Source: CAYNVQ01 sp964400735 (lineage in GTDB: Bacteria > Acidobacteriota > Aminicenantia > Aminicenantales > Aminicenantaceae). Taken from it: a stretch of DNA of 64,000 nt. The DNA is taken from the NCBI GenBank assembly GCA_964400735.1, contig CAYNVQ010000001.1, forward strand, positions 682,001 to 746,000, given 5' to 3'. Of this stretch, positions 9,455 through 18,100 are shown piece by piece (position 1 is the stretch's first letter; every line of letters starts with the position of its first letter). The position numbers were made by a program, and so were the translations under genes. The notes under the pieces are model-generated. The model had not been told where the DNA came from, searched no databases, and saw nothing but the letters and a program-made list of their open reading frames with translations.

Positions 9455-9995
9455 TGGCTGACCTCCTTGTAACTTTCAGAATGAGAAAAAGTTCGGGTCC
9501 TTCCTTTTCTCGAATCAAAGAAAATATTTTTTTGCGCGGAAGATGCTACATTGAAAAATTTGGGCTTTGTCCCAAAGTGACATGAAAACAGATGTAAATA
9601 TAGGTGCAGGGAAATGTCGGAGCGGCATTGAAGACCCCGACCCAACCTACCCCAGCCTTTCGCAACCGCCCTTCGAGGTAACAAAAGGGGACGTTCCATT
9701 CAAGGACACTCTATAATTCATCATTGATAAAAATCCAAGATTGAAATATAAGGTGTCCCCAAATGGGGTGTCCCCATATTGTTGCCGAGGATGTATTGAG
9801 CACGGACAGAGAAAAAATAGGGGATCTGGATTAACAAAGGAAGAGGACCAGTGAATGGATTTAACACGCACAGTTCCGTAGGCGCCGAGAAGGACGGTGA
9901 AGGAATGGCGTTAAAAATCTGAACTAGAGCGAAGACATTTCCTTGCACCTCAAAGTGATTGGTCAATTCCGTCACTTTGAAACGAAATCGAATAT
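9455..9995. other. Repeat-bearing intergenic region (about 540 bp)
   Basis: No credible gene. It holds the dispersed repeat at 9620-9661. A small inverted-repeat relic lies at about 9688-9777: it starts GGGGACGTTCC and ends in two direct copies of GGTGTCCCC, and it resembles the element at 14486-14610. An 84-codon minus-strand frame across the end of the region has no ribosome site or family resemblance and is probably chance. Confidence 0.5.
9620..9661 (+). repeat. Dispersed 42-bp repeat, copy 1
   Basis: This stretch resembles 60942-60984, with roughly three quarters of positions matching when one base gap is allowed. It shares GAGCG, CCGACCCAA and CCAGCCTT blocks in the same order. A weaker C-rich match lies near 57828-57858. 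All three are intergenic. Function unknown. Confidence 0.4.
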
Positions 9996-11006
9996 CTAGC
10001 CCTGAGCCAAAATGAATTTCAATTTCTCCGCATAGGCCTGGCTGGCCCTGTCAGGGCTTATGAATTCGATCTGGTCAGGGGTGCTGACTCCCAAGTTCAG
10101 TTCCACGGCACGCTGGATTTGTTCCTGCTCGAAAATCTTGGTCGCCATGATCCCCTCATTAGCCCCCAGTTCCTTCAGGACGGCCAATCCTGCTGCATCC
10201 AGAGCCACCCTGTCCGTGCTGGCCAGAAACACCCCGGCTGATTTTTTCTCCCCTCGGCTCGGCCCTCCATCGACAAAGGCTTCTATTCCGTCCAGTATGA
10301 TCAGCTGCGGCTTATAACCCATATTGATTTCGGCGATCATCCTTCGCATATCCATATTTATCTTGCTGTGGAGCTCCCTCATAAGACGTTTAGGGGTCAA
10401 TCCCACCGCCAGTTTCAGGGACAAGGTAAAGACGCCTCCGTACCCATGGGTTTTCAAACAGCAGGTGGATACGAAATATTCGGCCTCTGCTGCCGGGCGG
10501 GCGATAAAAAAACCTCCATTCCAGTGGTTCCCCTCAGGATCGAAATGCACCCAATCTTCGTCGGCGATCTTTTCAAAATTGATAATTTTGAAATCGAGAT
10601 CCCTGGACAGTTGAAAGACATCCTTTTGAAGCATGACCTCTTCGGTATCGGGAGGTCCGCTTCTCTCTCCCAAAGTGATTCCCTCGGCCCCTCGATCATG
10701 AATCTCCCTGATCAGTTGGCTCAAGGTGTCATTATGGGTGGACCCCGGAAAGGGATCGGATGTATTGAAATTGGGTTTGAGAAGGATATTTTTTCCCTTC
10801 ATCGAAGGAAAGTTCAACATACCCATGGTCTCTCGAACGCCGATATGACGTTCCTCTGTTTTAACGAGCGCCACCTTTGTCATGTTTTCCCCTTTCCCGT
10901 CCAAAAACGAAGAAAGCCGTGCAGCAGGAAGGAAGGCTAATCCGGCCAGGGTTCCTTTAATGAATTCCCGTCTATTCAAGGCCTTGTTCTTGATTTTTAT
11001 ATCCAT
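9996..11006 (-). CDS. Tat-exported DUF362 domain protein
   Basis: This 336-residue protein starts with a twin-arginine signal (NRREFIKGTLAGLAFLPA) and then follows the DUF362 pattern. LLKPNFNTSDPFPGSTHN binds where other members have KPN, then comes GERSG, a KTHGYGGVFTLSLKL stretch, and LDGIEAFVDGGPSRG followed by ASTDRVALDAAGLAVL. DUF362 proteins often co-occur with ferredoxin or redox genes, but a general activity is not established. No CxxC iron-sulfur cluster motif is visible in this member. The ATG has a GGAGG site. It follows the thioredoxin gene by 15 bases, so the two form an operon and a redox link is plausible. Confidence 0.85.
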   Translation of the reverse strand: MDIKIKNKALNRREFIKGTLAGLAFLPAARLSSFLDGKGENMTKVALVKTEERHIGVRETMGMLNFPSMKGKNILLKPNFNTSDPFPGSTHNDTLSQLIREIHDRGAEGITLGERSGPPDTEEVMLQKDVFQLSRDLDFKIINFEKIADEDWVHFDPEGNHWNGGFFIARPAAEAEYFVSTCCLKTHGYGGVFTLSLKLAVGLTPKRLMRELHSKINMDMRRMIAEINMGYKPQLIILDGIEAFVDGGPSRGEKKSAGVFLASTDRVALDAAGLAVLKELGANEGIMATKIFEQEQIQRAVELNLGVSTPDQIEFISPDRASQAYAEKLKFILAQG

Positions 11007-11021
11007 TTGCGTCCTCCATGA

Positions 11022-11459
11022 TCAAATTTTACTGGCGACCCAAAGAGAAAAATCGGTTTCTGACATGGCTCCCGTCACTCTGGCTCTTTCATATCCCCGG
11101 TGAAAAATGATGAAGGTCGGGACCCCTTGCACCCCCAAGGCCGCTGCCAGCTCTCCGTGTGTGTTCACATCAAGACTTAGCACCATCAGTTCTCCGGCTC
11201 TCCTCTTGGCCAGGTCAGCCAAAATAGGGTGCATCACATGGCAGGGTGCGCAGGTGGGAGAGAAGAAGTCGACGAGGACAGGAAGAGAGGATTTCTGGAT
11301 GAGTGTATTCGCCTGCCCCGTGGTTGGCTCGACAATCGATCCGGGTGAAGGAAGAGGCTTCTTGCACCGTCCACAGACGACTTTTTTTCCCGACGATTGC
11401 GTCGGATAATTATTGGTGGCACCACAGGAGGGACAGCTTATTTTCACTTTTTCGGCCAA
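11022..11459 (-). CDS. Zinc-ribbon thioredoxin (Trx2-like)
   Basis: This 145-residue disulfide reductase has an N-terminal zinc ribbon, CPSC and CGRC at about residues 9-12 and 29-32, followed by a thioredoxin fold whose active site reads CAPC (FFSPTCAPCHVMHP). The cis-Pro segment GVPTFIIF is present. This architecture matches E. coli Trx2 (TrxC). The start is a TTG at 11459 with AAGGAGA upstream; no ATG is near. It heads the operon with the DUF362 gene and is divergent from the disulfide oxidoreductase at 11598. Confidence 0.92.
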   Translation of the reverse strand: MAEKVKISCPSCGATNNYPTQSSGKKVVCGRCKKPLPSPGSIVEPTTGQANTLIQKSSLPVLVDFFSPTCAPCHVMHPILADLAKRRAGELMVLSLDVNTHGELAAALGVQGVPTFIIFHRGYERARVTGAMSETDFSLWVASKI

Positions 11460-11597
11460 TCTTAGGTCTCCTTGACTTGTTTTTCTTTTCGACGATTTAA
11501 AATTATAACCATCTCCTGTTCGACTTGTCTACTACCAAGATTGCTTTTTCTCCAGCAGGCAACTAAAATAGCAACAGATTGCCATAGGAGACGATAG

Positions 11598-12293
11598 ATG
11601 GAAATTCTTTCTAAAGAAGTAAGCGAAGCCACTCAGAAAAAATTCTCTGAAGATCTTCTGGATTCAGTTAAGGTGTTCCATTTCACCCAAGAACCCAGCC
11701 GCCTGGTCCTTCCTGACTCTCTCAAGGGCCAGGAGTGCATGTTCTGCAAAGAGACCAAAGCGCTGTTGAAAGACGTTTGTTCATTGTCAGGGAAGATCGA
11801 GCTGGCGCTCTATGATTTTACAGCGGACGCCGATCTGGCCAAAGAATACGAAATTGATAAGATTCCTGCCACGGTCATCGTCAGAGATACGGGCAAAAAT
11901 GTAAGGTTTTTCGGGATCCCCTCCGGGTACGAATACACAGCTTTTATAGAGGCCATCATCGATGCCTCCAAGGGATCTACAAGTCTTAAGCCGGAAACCG
12001 TTCAAGCCCTAAAGAGCATAGATCAAGATATCCATATCCAGACATTCGTGACTCCCACTTGTCCTTACTGCACCATGTCTGTGCGTCTCGGCCACCAGTT
12101 CGCCCTAGAATCACCTGTTATAATGGCAGATATGATCGAATCCACTGAGTTTCCCCATCTTGCCCATAAATATAATGTGGTGGGTGTTCCGAGAACGATC
12201 ATCAATGAACACATTACAGTCGAAGGAGCCGTCCCAGAGGAGATATTCCTTCAGAATGTTTTGAAAGCTTTGCAACCTGAAGAAAAGAAATAG
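11598..12293 (+). CDS. Tandem-thioredoxin-fold disulfide oxidoreductase (PDO/glutaredoxin-like)
   Basis: The 231-residue protein has two thioredoxin folds, each with a redox pair: CMFC in the first (GQECMFCKE, about residue 49) and CPYC in the second (TPTCPYCTM, about residue 155). Each is followed by its own cis-Pro segment (KIPATVIV and GVPRTII). This matches the protein disulfide oxidoreductases of archaea and thermophilic anaerobes, which reduce or shuffle cytoplasmic disulfides with a thioredoxin-reductase-like partner. No signal peptide. AGGAGA precedes the ATG. It lies 69 bases ahead of the acyl-CoA synthetase, possibly co-transcribed. Confidence 0.88.
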   Translation: MEILSKEVSEATQKKFSEDLLDSVKVFHFTQEPSRLVLPDSLKGQECMFCKETKALLKDVCSLSGKIELALYDFTADADLAKEYEIDKIPATVIVRDTGKNVRFFGIPSGYEYTAFIEAIIDASKGSTSLKPETVQALKSIDQDIHIQTFVTPTCPYCTMSVRLGHQFALESPVIMADMIESTEFPHLAHKYNVVGVPRTIINEHITVEGAVPEEIFLQNVLKALQPEEKK

Positions 12294-12362
12294 GTATTTC
12301 TCCTAAGCCCGGAATCGTGCCGTTTCTTCGTTCAGATAAATCCTTTTGAATAAGGGAAGATC

Positions 12363-14477
12363 ATGAATAACCTCGAAACGATATTTTATCCTAAATCCAT
12401 CGCCATTATCGGAGCCTCTAGACAACCCGGTAGCGTGGGGCACTCCCTTTTGGCCAATATCATCGACAGTCGTTTCCAAGGAGTAGCCTATCCCGTCAAT
12501 CCAAAGGCTGAGGCTATTCTGGGAATAAAATGTTATCCTCGGGTTTTGGAAATCCCCGACGATGTCGATTTGGCTGTGGTAATCGTTCCCGCTCCCCTGG
12601 TTTCGCAGGTTCTCGAAGAATGCGGTGTCAAGGGGATCAAAGGCGCCATCGTCATCTCGGCGGGTTTTAAAGAGATCGGAGGCGAGGGGATTGTGCTCGA
12701 AAATAGAGTCAAGGAAATCATCCACAAATATGGAATCTCCTTGGTTGGCCCTAACTGTCTGGGCGTGATCAATTCAGCTCCTGAGTCCAGCCTGAACGCC
12801 ACCTTCGGAACTCAGATGCCGAGAAGGGGAAACATCGCTTTCGTCTCCCAGAGCGGAGCTCTATGTGTGGCTGTCCTCGATTATGCCAAAGAAGCCAATA
12901 TCGGATTCTCCAAGTTTATCAGTATGGGGAACAAGGCAGGCCTGACAGAAAACGAGCTTCTGGAATACCTCAGCCAGGACCCCCAAACAGACGTGATCCT
13001 GATGTACCTGGAAGATCTGGTCCACGGCCGAGAGTTCATGTCGATAGCCCGCAAGATCACCAGCCATCCAAGAAATCCTAAACCCATAATCGCTCTCAAG
13101 GCGGGACGGACGATATTCGGCGCCAAAGCCGCCTCATCCCATACCGGATCACTTGCCGGATCAGACAAAGTCTATGATGCCATTTTCGATCAATGCGGTG
13201 TTATTCGGGGAGATACCCTGGAAGAGATTTTCGATTATGTGAAGGTTTTTTCCAGTCAGCCGCTCCCCAGAGGACAGAATGTGGCAATCATCACCAATTC
13301 CGGGGGTCCCGGCATCCTGGCTACGGACTCCTGCATCCGATACGGGCTGAACATCGCCCCGCTCGCCAAAAAGACCAAAAACACCCTGAAAGCCTTTCTC
13401 CCCTCCACGGCCAGTTTGAATAACCCGATCGACCTTATAGCTGAAGCCCAGCACGAACAGTATGAGGCCACCTTAAATACTATGCTCAGCCAGAACAACA
13501 TCCACTCGGCTCTTGTTATTCTCACGCCGACTGCCTTTACCGATGTAGAGAAAGTCGCCAGATCCATCGTCAAAGCAAATAAACGGATAAAAAAGCCGAT
13601 CGTTACTTGTTTTCTCGGTGTCTACGATGTCTCGAAGGGCATCGAATTCTTGGAGGAAAACCAAATTCCGGACTATCGATTTCCCGAATCGGCAGCGAGA
13701 GCTCTGGCCGAGATGTCGAAATTCACCGGTTGGCTCAAGCGACCGAAAACGAGAATAAAAAAATACAAGGTAGATACCGTCAGGGCTATCGAGATCATCA
13801 AGGAGGTGAAACAGGAAGGGCGGTCTTTTCTGCTGGAACAGGAGGCTTATGATGTCCTGAAGGCCTACGATTTCCCAGTAGTCAAATCTTTTCTTGCCTT
13901 AGACGAGGAGAAGGCGGTCAAAGCCGCGTCAAAAATCGGGTTCCCTGTGGTGATGAAGATTGCTTCGCCCGATGTCGTACACAAATTCGACTTCGGAGGG
14001 GTTGTGCTCAACATAAAGAGTAAAACCGAAGTGAAGACGGCCTATAACCAGATCCTAAATAACATACGTGCCAAAATGCCGAAAGCCAGAATATCAGGAA
14101 TTTTAGTCGAAGAAATGGCGGCTGAGGGAAAAGAAGTTATCCTCGGCATGAACGACAACGAACAATTCGGTCCTGTTCTGATGTTCGGAATGGGAGGCAT
14201 TTATGTGGAGGCGCTGGAAGATGTGATATTCAGATTGGCTCCCATTCGAGAATTGACAGCGGATGTAATGATCGCTAAAACCAAAACGCATAAGATTCTC
14301 CATGGATTTCGTGGAGGGCCGGTGTACGATACGGATGCCATCGCGGACTGTCTGAAGAGACTCTCTCAGTTGGTTACAGATATCGAAGATATCAAAGAAT
14401 TGGATATCAACCCTCTCATCGTCTATGAAAAAGGAAAAGGATGCACCATCGTCGACGCCCGAATCATCTTAAAATAA
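12363..14477 (+). CDS. ADP-forming acyl-CoA synthetase, fused alpha-beta chain
   Basis: The 704-residue protein converts acyl-CoA, ADP and phosphate to the acid, CoA and ATP, giving substrate-level ATP in fermenters of amino acids. In order it has a CoA-binding domain (SIAIIGASRQPGSVG at the N-terminus) and two CoA-ligase domains, with the phosphorylated histidine probably in SSHTGSLAGSD (about residue 260). A C-terminal ATP-grasp domain starts near residue 480 (VVMKIASPDVVHKFDFGGV, then LVEEMAAEGKEVILGM). Fusion of alpha and beta chains is common in bacteria. Substrate range (acetyl, branched-chain or aryl acids) cannot be read from the sequence. The ribosome site is AAGGGA. Confidence 0.93.
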   Translation: MNNLETIFYPKSIAIIGASRQPGSVGHSLLANIIDSRFQGVAYPVNPKAEAILGIKCYPRVLEIPDDVDLAVVIVPAPLVSQVLEECGVKGIKGAIVISAGFKEIGGEGIVLENRVKEIIHKYGISLVGPNCLGVINSAPESSLNATFGTQMPRRGNIAFVSQSGALCVAVLDYAKEANIGFSKFISMGNKAGLTENELLEYLSQDPQTDVILMYLEDLVHGREFMSIARKITSHPRNPKPIIALKAGRTIFGAKAASSHTGSLAGSDKVYDAIFDQCGVIRGDTLEEIFDYVKVFSSQPLPRGQNVAIITNSGGPGILATDSCIRYGLNIAPLAKKTKNTLKAFLPSTASLNNPIDLIAEAQHEQYEATLNTMLSQNNIHSALVILTPTAFTDVEKVARSIVKANKRIKKPIVTCFLGVYDVSKGIEFLEENQIPDYRFPESAARALAEMSKFTGWLKRPKTRIKKYKVDTVRAIEIIKEVKQEGRSFLLEQEAYDVLKAYDFPVVKSFLALDEEKAVKAASKIGFPVVMKIASPDVVHKFDFGGVVLNIKSKTEVKTAYNQILNNIRAKMPKARISGILVEEMAAEGKEVILGMNDNEQFGPVLMFGMGGIYVEALEDVIFRLAPIRELTADVMIAKTKTHKILHGFRGGPVYDTDAIADCLKRLSQLVTDIEDIKELDINPLIVYEKGKGCTIVDARIILK

Positions 14478-14485
14478 ATAATAAA

Positions 14486-14610
14486 TGGGGACGTTCCTCT
14501 AGGTGCCACCTTATCATTTCAGGTATAATAATTTTATCCAATGAATAGTTTGAAGAAAGGCCAAGATAAGTATTTTATCCAAACTGACTGGACCTAAAGG
14601 AATGTCCCCA
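14486..14610. mobile_element. Small inverted-repeat element (MITE/REP-like, 125 bp)
   Basis: The ends form imperfect inverted repeats of about 21 bases: the left begins TGGGGACGTTCCTCTAGGT and the right, read backwards, TGGGGACATTCCTTTAGGT. No coding capacity. Related GGGAC-GTTCC ends occur at 9688, 46149 and 46233, so this is a dispersed family. It lies directly upstream of the promoter at 14617. Confidence 0.6.
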
Positions 14611-14616
14611 TAAAAA

Positions 14617-14645
14617 TTGACAAGAATGGCACTATCCTCGATAAT
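14617..14645 (+). promoter_or_regulatory. Promoter of the phosphodiesterase operon
   Basis: TTGACA (14617-14622), a 17-base spacer and GATAAT (14640-14645) lie about 30 bases before the ATG at 14676. The ribosome site behind it is weak (TAAGAA). Confidence 0.6.
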
Positions 14646-14675
14646 AAAAAGTTCCAACATAATGTAAGAAATCCT

Positions 14676-15974
14676 ATGGCACTTTTTAAGAAGAAGAAGA
14701 AAAAAAATCGCGTCTGCGTACTTGGATTGGACGGCGTGCCCTTTTCCCTCCTAATGAATATGGCCGAGAAGGATATTATGCCGACCATGAAAGGCCTTAT
14801 TGAATCGGGACACCTGCATATGATGAAAGCCAGCCTGCCCGAGATTTCCGCTGTAAGCTGGACGGATTTCATGACCGGAGCCAACTCCGGATCTCATGGA
14901 ATTTTCGGCTTCACGGACCTCAAGCCGGGAACTTATGACCTCCGTTTTCCTAATTTCCTCGACCTAAAAAAGGAGACCTTCTGGGATATTCTCGCGGAGC
15001 GAAAAAAGCGTTCAATCATCATCAACCAGCCATCAACCTATCCGGCAAGGGAACTTAACGGAATCCTGATCTCTGGATTCGTAGCTATCGAATTAGCCAA
15101 GGCCATCTACCCTCCATCTCTAAAAGCTGCTCTCGATAGGATAGATTACCAAATCGATATCGACACCATGAAGTCAAGGGAAGACCATGAATTTCTCTGG
15201 AAGGATCTGGACAAAACTCTGGATCGGCGTCTGAAAGCCTTCGACGTTCTCTGGAAAGAAGATTGGGACTATTTCGAGCTCGTGATCACAGGAACGGATA
15301 GACTTCAACATTTTCTGTGGTCTGCTTATGAAGACGAGACCCACCCCCATCACAAAAAATTCCTGGATTATTACCGTCGGATAGACCGGCTCATAGACCA
15401 TGTGGTGAATTCTTTCCTGAAACTGACTGAAGACGATGAAGGGCTTTTTCTCCTTTCAGACCATGGTTTTACGGGTATCCAGCAGGAGGTCTATCTCAAT
15501 GCCTGGTTGGAGGAACAGGGCTATCTCTCCTTCGATTCCTCCGCTCCCCAGGGTTTGGAAGATATCAGCTCGTCTTCCCGGGCTTTTGCTCTGGATCCCA
15601 ACCGGATCTATCTTCACCTAAAAAGCAGATACCCCAAAGGAAAAGTCCCGATGTCAGAAAAAAGAGCCCTAAAACAGGAACTCTTGGAAAAGATAGGCAA
15701 CTTGGAATTCGAAGGAAAAAGAATCGTCCGTCAAGTCTTCGATGCCGAAGAAATCTACAGCGGGCCTCTTAAAGATGCTGGACCTGACCTCATTGTCCTT
15801 TCCGAATACGGGTTCGATATGAAAGGTTCGGTCAAGAAAAAAGAGGTGTTCGGGCGCACCGACCTCCAGGGCATGCACACCTGGGACGATGCATTTTTCT
15901 GGGCAAACACCGACTATGGACTGGATCTATCGATTTCCGACCTTGCCGATATTATCCTGGGAAAGATCTTGTGA
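14676..15974 (+). CDS. Alkaline-phosphatase-superfamily phosphodiesterase, paralogue 1
   Basis: The 432-residue protein belongs to the type I phosphodiesterase/nucleotide pyrophosphatase branch of the alkaline phosphatase superfamily. Metal-site motifs are visible: LGLDGVPFSLL (Asp 19), SAVSWTDFMTGA with the likely Ser/Thr nucleophile region, TGTDRLQHFLW, and LLSDHGFTG. The N-terminus is lysine-rich with no signal peptide, so it should be cytoplasmic. It is first of five genes and overlaps the next by four bases (GTGA). Two further paralogues follow. Substrate unknown; phospholipid head groups, nucleotides and phosphonates are all handled by relatives. Confidence 0.85.
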   Translation: MALFKKKKKKNRVCVLGLDGVPFSLLMNMAEKDIMPTMKGLIESGHLHMMKASLPEISAVSWTDFMTGANSGSHGIFGFTDLKPGTYDLRFPNFLDLKKETFWDILAERKKRSIIINQPSTYPARELNGILISGFVAIELAKAIYPPSLKAALDRIDYQIDIDTMKSREDHEFLWKDLDKTLDRRLKAFDVLWKEDWDYFELVITGTDRLQHFLWSAYEDETHPHHKKFLDYYRRIDRLIDHVVNSFLKLTEDDEGLFLLSDHGFTGIQQEVYLNAWLEEQGYLSFDSSAPQGLEDISSSSRAFALDPNRIYLHLKSRYPKGKVPMSEKRALKQELLEKIGNLEFEGKRIVRQVFDAEEIYSGPLKDAGPDLIVLSEYGFDMKGSVKKKEVFGRTDLQGMHTWDDAFFWANTDYGLDLSISDLADIILGKIL

Positions 15975-18100
15975 AACGTCAACTAAAGTTTATGCCGTTG
16001 TTTCTTCTCCTGCTCGCCGTACCCCTCGCTGCTTATATCGGTCCGGGAGCCGGTTTTGCCTTTTTGTCTTCCTTTCTTGTACTCCTCTTGACTTTTTTCC
16101 TGGCTATATTTTCCTTTCTTTCTTGGCCTTTCCGTTTCTTCCTGCGGCTCATCAGAGGACAAAAGGCCTACAAGAAAAGCCATATCAACAGGTTAGTCAT
16201 CCTCGGGCTGGATGGAATGGACCCCCTCCTGGTCAAAAAATACATGGATAAGCAAAAACTTCCCCATTTTTCTCAACTGGCGGAGCAAGGAGTCTTCACG
16301 GCGCTCGAAACCACTATTCCTTCCATATCCCCGGTCGCCTGGTCTTCTTTCATGACCGGATGCCATCCCGCTAAACACAACATCTTCGATTTTCTGAGCC
16401 GGGATCCCAAAACCTATCTTCCTGACCTCTCCTCAGCTCGTATAGGAAGCCCGAAGAAGACCCTTTCTCTGGGCAAGTACAGGATTCCTCTTTCCAAACC
16501 GGAGATCCAAGGGATGCGGAAGAGCGTTCCTTTCTGGAAAATCCTTGGCGACAAAGGCATTATTTGTACGGCGTTGAGAATACCGGTAACATTCCCTCCT
16601 GAAAAATTCCGCGGCCACCTCCTTTCCGGGATGTGCGCTCCGGATCTGAAAGGGAGCCAGGGCACATTCTCCTTTTACACTTCGGATGAGTCCAAAATAC
16701 AAAAGCGCGAAGGCGGGATGAATATCCCGATCGCCGTCGACGGAAACACCATCGAAACTTACATCTCAGGGCCAGAAAATACCATGCTCAAAAATCCTGA
16801 AGAGATCAGGCTTCCTATGACTATAACCATCGACAGGGAGAAAAAAGAAGTCCATCTAGAGGTTTCAGGGCAAAAAATTCATCTCAAGGAAAAGGCGTTT
16901 TCAGATTGGACCCGCCTGATTTTCAAACCGGGCCTGTGGATAAAAATCCGGTCTATATGCCGTTTTTATATCTCACAGATCGAACCTCATTTCGAAATGT
17001 ACGTAACGCCGCTGAATATCGACCCCGAGAAACCAGCCCTCCCCATCTCGCACCCCTTCATCTATTCCGTCTATCTTGCCAAACTTCTGGGAAGCTATAT
17101 CACCCTCGGCGAAGCCAATGACACATGGGCTTTGAACGAGGGGATTCTTTCCGAAGAAGCCTTCCTTAAACTGAGCTACTTTAACCATCAAGAATGGGAA
17201 AACATGCTTTTCAACGCTATCGACAAGACAAAAAACGGAGTGGTTATCAGTTGGTTCGAAACCACGGACAGCCTTCAGCACATGTTCTACCGGTATCTTG
17301 ATCACAGGCATCCCGCGCTTAAAACGGACCAGGCCACAATGGGACCCGAGGTCATGGAAGAGCTGTATATCAAGATGGATGACCTGGTCGGAAGGGTTAG
17401 GAATAAGTTAGGAAAGGATGACTTCCTCATCGTCATGTCAGACCATGGGATCAAATCCTTCCGCCGTGGATTCAATATGAATTCCTGGCTCTATCTGAAC
17501 GGCTATTTGGCCCTCAAGGAGGGCAAACAGGTAAGCGAAGAATGGTTCGAAGATGTGGACTGGACAAAGACCAAAGCTTACGGGTTGGGGCTGGGAGGCG
17601 TTTATCTCAACATGAAGGGCAGAGAAGCCCAGGGAACGGTTTCCCCCGGAGAAGAAGCCAAGGCCATCAAAAAAGAAATTATCTCCAAGCTCAGGGGTCT
17701 GATAGATGAAGAAAACGGAGAAACAGCCATCAACGAGGTTTTTGACCGGGATGAACTCCCGCCTGGCCCCTACAAGGAAAACTGCCCGGACTTCGTTGTC
17801 GGTTACAACGAAGGGTACCGTGTTTCCTGGGACTCGGTGACCGGCAAAGTCAACTCCACTCTTTTCGAGGATAACACTAAAGCGTGGAGCGGTGACCACT
17901 GCATTGATCCCAGAATCGTACCCGGAATCTTGCTCTGCAATCGGAAAATAAATACGAAAAAACCGGCTATCATCGATATCGCCCCCACAGCACTCGAGCT
18001 TTTCGGCCTGGAAGCCCCCGCCCATATGGACGGCCGCTCTTTCATAAATGTCGAGAAAAAATCCGATAATATGGGAAAAAAAGGAAAGAAAAATGTCTAA
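15971..18100 (+). CDS. Alkaline-phosphatase-superfamily phosphodiesterase, paralogue 2, membrane-anchored
   Basis: This 709-residue paralogue has two hydrophobic segments at the N-terminus (about residues 5-22 and 29-55, with GPGAGFAF between). The phosphodiesterase domain follows: LGLDGMDPLLV, SPVAWSSFMTG, HPAKHNIFDF, ETTDSLQHMFYR and MSDHGIKSFRRGF. Later conserved parts such as WSGDHCIDP and DIAPTALELFGL are typical of this subfamily. If the N-terminus is inside, two crossings put the catalytic domain in the cytoplasm. It starts at a GTG that overlaps the previous stop, with GGGAAAG upstream. It shares a long middle insertion with paralogue 3, showing that these two are closest relatives. 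Confidence 0.83.
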   Translation: MKRQLKFMPLFLLLLAVPLAAYIGPGAGFAFLSSFLVLLLTFFLAIFSFLSWPFRFFLRLIRGQKAYKKSHINRLVILGLDGMDPLLVKKYMDKQKLPHFSQLAEQGVFTALETTIPSISPVAWSSFMTGCHPAKHNIFDFLSRDPKTYLPDLSSARIGSPKKTLSLGKYRIPLSKPEIQGMRKSVPFWKILGDKGIICTALRIPVTFPPEKFRGHLLSGMCAPDLKGSQGTFSFYTSDESKIQKREGGMNIPIAVDGNTIETYISGPENTMLKNPEEIRLPMTITIDREKKEVHLEVSGQKIHLKEKAFSDWTRLIFKPGLWIKIRSICRFYISQIEPHFEMYVTPLNIDPEKPALPISHPFIYSVYLAKLLGSYITLGEANDTWALNEGILSEEAFLKLSYFNHQEWENMLFNAIDKTKNGVVISWFETTDSLQHMFYRYLDHRHPALKTDQATMGPEVMEELYIKMDDLVGRVRNKLGKDDFLIVMSDHGIKSFRRGFNMNSWLYLNGYLALKEGKQVSEEWFEDVDWTKTKAYGLGLGGVYLNMKGREAQGTVSPGEEAKAIKKEIISKLRGLIDEENGETAINEVFDRDELPPGPYKENCPDFVVGYNEGYRVSWDSVTGKVNSTLFEDNTKAWSGDHCIDPRIVPGILLCNRKINTKKPAIIDIAPTALELFGLEAPAHMDGRSFINVEKKSDNMGKKGKKNV

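Noticed and set aside
9721..9975. 84-codon minus-strand frame
   Set aside because: No ribosome site, overlaps repeat relics, no recognisable motif.
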